This document shows positions 59,550 to 60,338 of a stretch of 60,338 bases of DNA, one piece after another. The position numbers and the translations under genes were made by a program. The notes beneath the pieces are model-generated. The model searched no databases. It was not told the DNA's origin and saw nothing but the letters and a program-made list of their open reading frames with translations. Positions within the stretch are counted from its first letter, which is position 1; every line of letters starts with the position of its first letter. This stretch comes from HGM04593 sp045661205 (GTDB lineage Bacteria > Bacteroidota > Bacteroidia > Bacteroidales > Bacteroidaceae): NCBI GenBank assembly GCA_045661205.1, contig JAZRFE010000033.1, positions 1-60,338 on the forward strand, written 5' to 3'.

Positions 59550-60251
59550 ATGGTTTATTCACACGAAGTAGAAAACATGTGTGTTGTTAAGAAAGGTCCC
59601 AATCACGGTCCCGCTCCCATCCCCGAAGAGGGTAAATGGGTGAAAGCCAAAGAGATTGTAGACATTTCAGGTTTCACACACGGTATTGGCTGGTGCGCTC
59701 CTCAGCAGGGTGCATGTAAGCTCTCATTGAACATCAAGAACGGTATCATCCAGGAGGCTCTCGTTGAGACAATCGGTTGTTCAGGTATGACACACTCTGC
59801 GGCTATGGCATCAGAGATTCTTCCCGGTAAGACAATCCTCGAAGCACTCAACACCGACCTCGTTTGCGACGCTACCAACACAGGTATGCGCGAGTTGTTC
59901 CTCCAGATTGTTTATGGGCGTAGCCAGTCGGCTTTCTCTGAGGGCGGCTTGATTATCGGCGCTGGTCTCGAGGACCTCGGTAAAGGTCTCCGCAGCCAGA
60001 CAGGTACTCTCTACGGTACATTGGCCAAGGGTTCACGTTATCTCGAGATGGCAGAGGGCTACATCACACGCCTCGCTCTCGACAAGAACGACGAGATCTG
60101 CGGTTACGAGTTCATCAACCTCGGTCAGTTGATGGAAGAGATTAAGAAAGGCACTGACGCTAACGAGGCAATTAAGAAATTGACTAAGTCTTATGGCCGT
60201 TTCTCTGAGGAGGCAGGTGCTGTTAAGTATATTGACCCACGTAAAGAATAA
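59550..60251 (+). CDS. NifU-like iron-sulfur cluster assembly scaffold protein
   Basis: A 233-residue cytoplasmic protein related to the N-terminal scaffold domain of NifU/IscU: Cys49 and Cys56 in GWCAPQQGACKLSLNI and Cys77 in VETIGCSGMTHSAAMASEIL, with LLLQIVYGRSQSAF-like helices further on. It belongs to the variant that is encoded next to GGGtGRT proteins. Role: probably building or transferring Fe-S clusters, but substrates are unknown. Codon use is strongly biased (GGT, GCT, CTC, AAC), suggesting high expression. The stop codon overlaps the Shine-Dalgarno of the next gene. Confidence 0.8.
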   Translation: MVYSHEVENMCVVKKGPNHGPAPIPEEGKWVKAKEIVDISGFTHGIGWCAPQQGACKLSLNIKNGIIQEALVETIGCSGMTHSAAMASEILPGKTILEALNTDLVCDATNTGMRELFLQIVYGRSQSAFSEGGLIIGAGLEDLGKGLRSQTGTLYGTLAKGSRYLEMAEGYITRLALDKNDEICGYEFINLGQLMEEIKKGTDANEAIKKLTKSYGRFSEEAGAVKYIDPRKE

Positions 60252-60256
60252 GGAGG
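60251..60256 (+). promoter_or_regulatory. Strong Shine-Dalgarno sequence
   Basis: AGGAGG, eight bases before the ATG at 60265 and overlapping the previous stop codon. Such perfect sites are rare in the rest of this window. Confidence 0.6.
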
Positions 60257-60264
60257 ACTAAGCT

Positions 60265-60338
60265 ATGATAAGACCCGTAAAATTTGAAAGTCAGGATCGT
60301 CGTATCAAGCAGATCCTCGCTGTACTTAACGAGAATGG
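60265..60338 (+). CDS. GGGtGRT protein, N-terminal fragment cut by the window edge
   Basis: Only 24 codons are visible: MIRPVKFESQDRRIKQILAV and a few more. The FES.DRRI..I.AVLN pattern matches the start of GGGtGRT family proteins (~330 residues, named for a glycine-rich motif not in view), which are encoded directly after the NifU-like scaffold. 13 bases after the scaffold stop and clearly the same operon. Function of the family is unknown to me beyond this Fe-S association. Confidence 0.6.
   Translation, partial: MIRPVKFESQDRRIKQILAVLNEN

Overview
The window looks like chromosomal DNA of a Bacteroidales bacterium. Promoters carry the Bacteroidota -7 box (TAnnTTTG) rather than a sigma-70 -10 box, Shine-Dalgarno sequences are mostly absent, and the gene families are typical of the order: DUF2147, DUF4494, DUF4924, DUF3575, DUF5119, fimbrillins, type III glutamine synthetase, a Wzi-like capsule protein, and a C-terminal tail resembling the type IX secretion sorting signal. 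I saw no phage, insertion sequence or CRISPR array. The genus cannot be fixed by eye.

Layout. 1-1.6 kb: a Nudix hydrolase, a DUF2147 secreted protein and a small membrane protein. 1.6-1.8 kb: two identical tRNA-Asn genes exactly 100 bp apart. 2.1-3.8 kb: an S41 protease. 3.8-5.3 kb (minus): a membrane protein and an ECF-type sigma factor with a 59-residue downstream partner. 5.6-11.8 kb (minus): a probable operon lysE-like / DUF4924 / prfC / tsaC-like / clc / fmt. 12.1-14.3 kb (minus): glnN. 14.8-19.4 kb (plus): M3 peptidase / lipoprotein / dCMP deaminase / second S41 protease. 19.4-22.6 kb: Nudix hydrolase and a tryptophanase-family lyase divergent from an AraC regulator. 22.7-27.7 kb (minus): GDP-L-fucose pathway (gmd, fcl, manC) and a Wzi-like protein. 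28-29.3 kb (minus): a LolC/E-type permease. 29.5-30.6 kb (plus): DUF4494 and the YggS PLP protein.

31.0-49.6 kb (plus): the most distinctive part, an apparently single ten-gene, 18.6-kb operon between one promoter plus leader hairpin (30.86-30.94 kb) and one strong terminator (49.63-49.68 kb). It encodes a type V (FimA/Mfa-like) pilus system: a DUF3575 protein with a long extension, a DUF5119 lipoprotein, four fimbrillin lipoproteins (two with codon use suggesting very high expression), a short DUF3575 protein, a 1050-residue protein with an OmpA-like SPEG segment, a 1554-residue outer-membrane protein built from three tandem barrel modules, and a 698-residue secreted protein with a 15-residue Asp-Ser-Leu-Ala repeat. 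The last three, larger than the usual pilus accessories, are the best candidate here for an undescribed assembly, anchoring or export apparatus.

49.7-57.7 kb (minus): lipoprotein / Yip1 protein / smpB / metH (without activation domain) / Ca2+ P-type ATPase / DedA. 58.0-59.3 kb: a leucine-rich-repeat protein with a T9SS-like tail. 59.5 kb to the end: a NifU-like Fe-S scaffold and the start of a GGGtGRT protein.

A second discovery is a dispersed 69-75 bp palindromic element at four loci (2.0, 5.3, 11.9 and 57.7 kb). Each copy has a -7 box at one end pointing into the adjacent gene, a central CAAG...CTTG palindrome, and a second, often degenerate, -7 box at the other end. It is tandemly duplicated before the lysE-like gene. 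It looks like a mobile or amplified promoter cassette.
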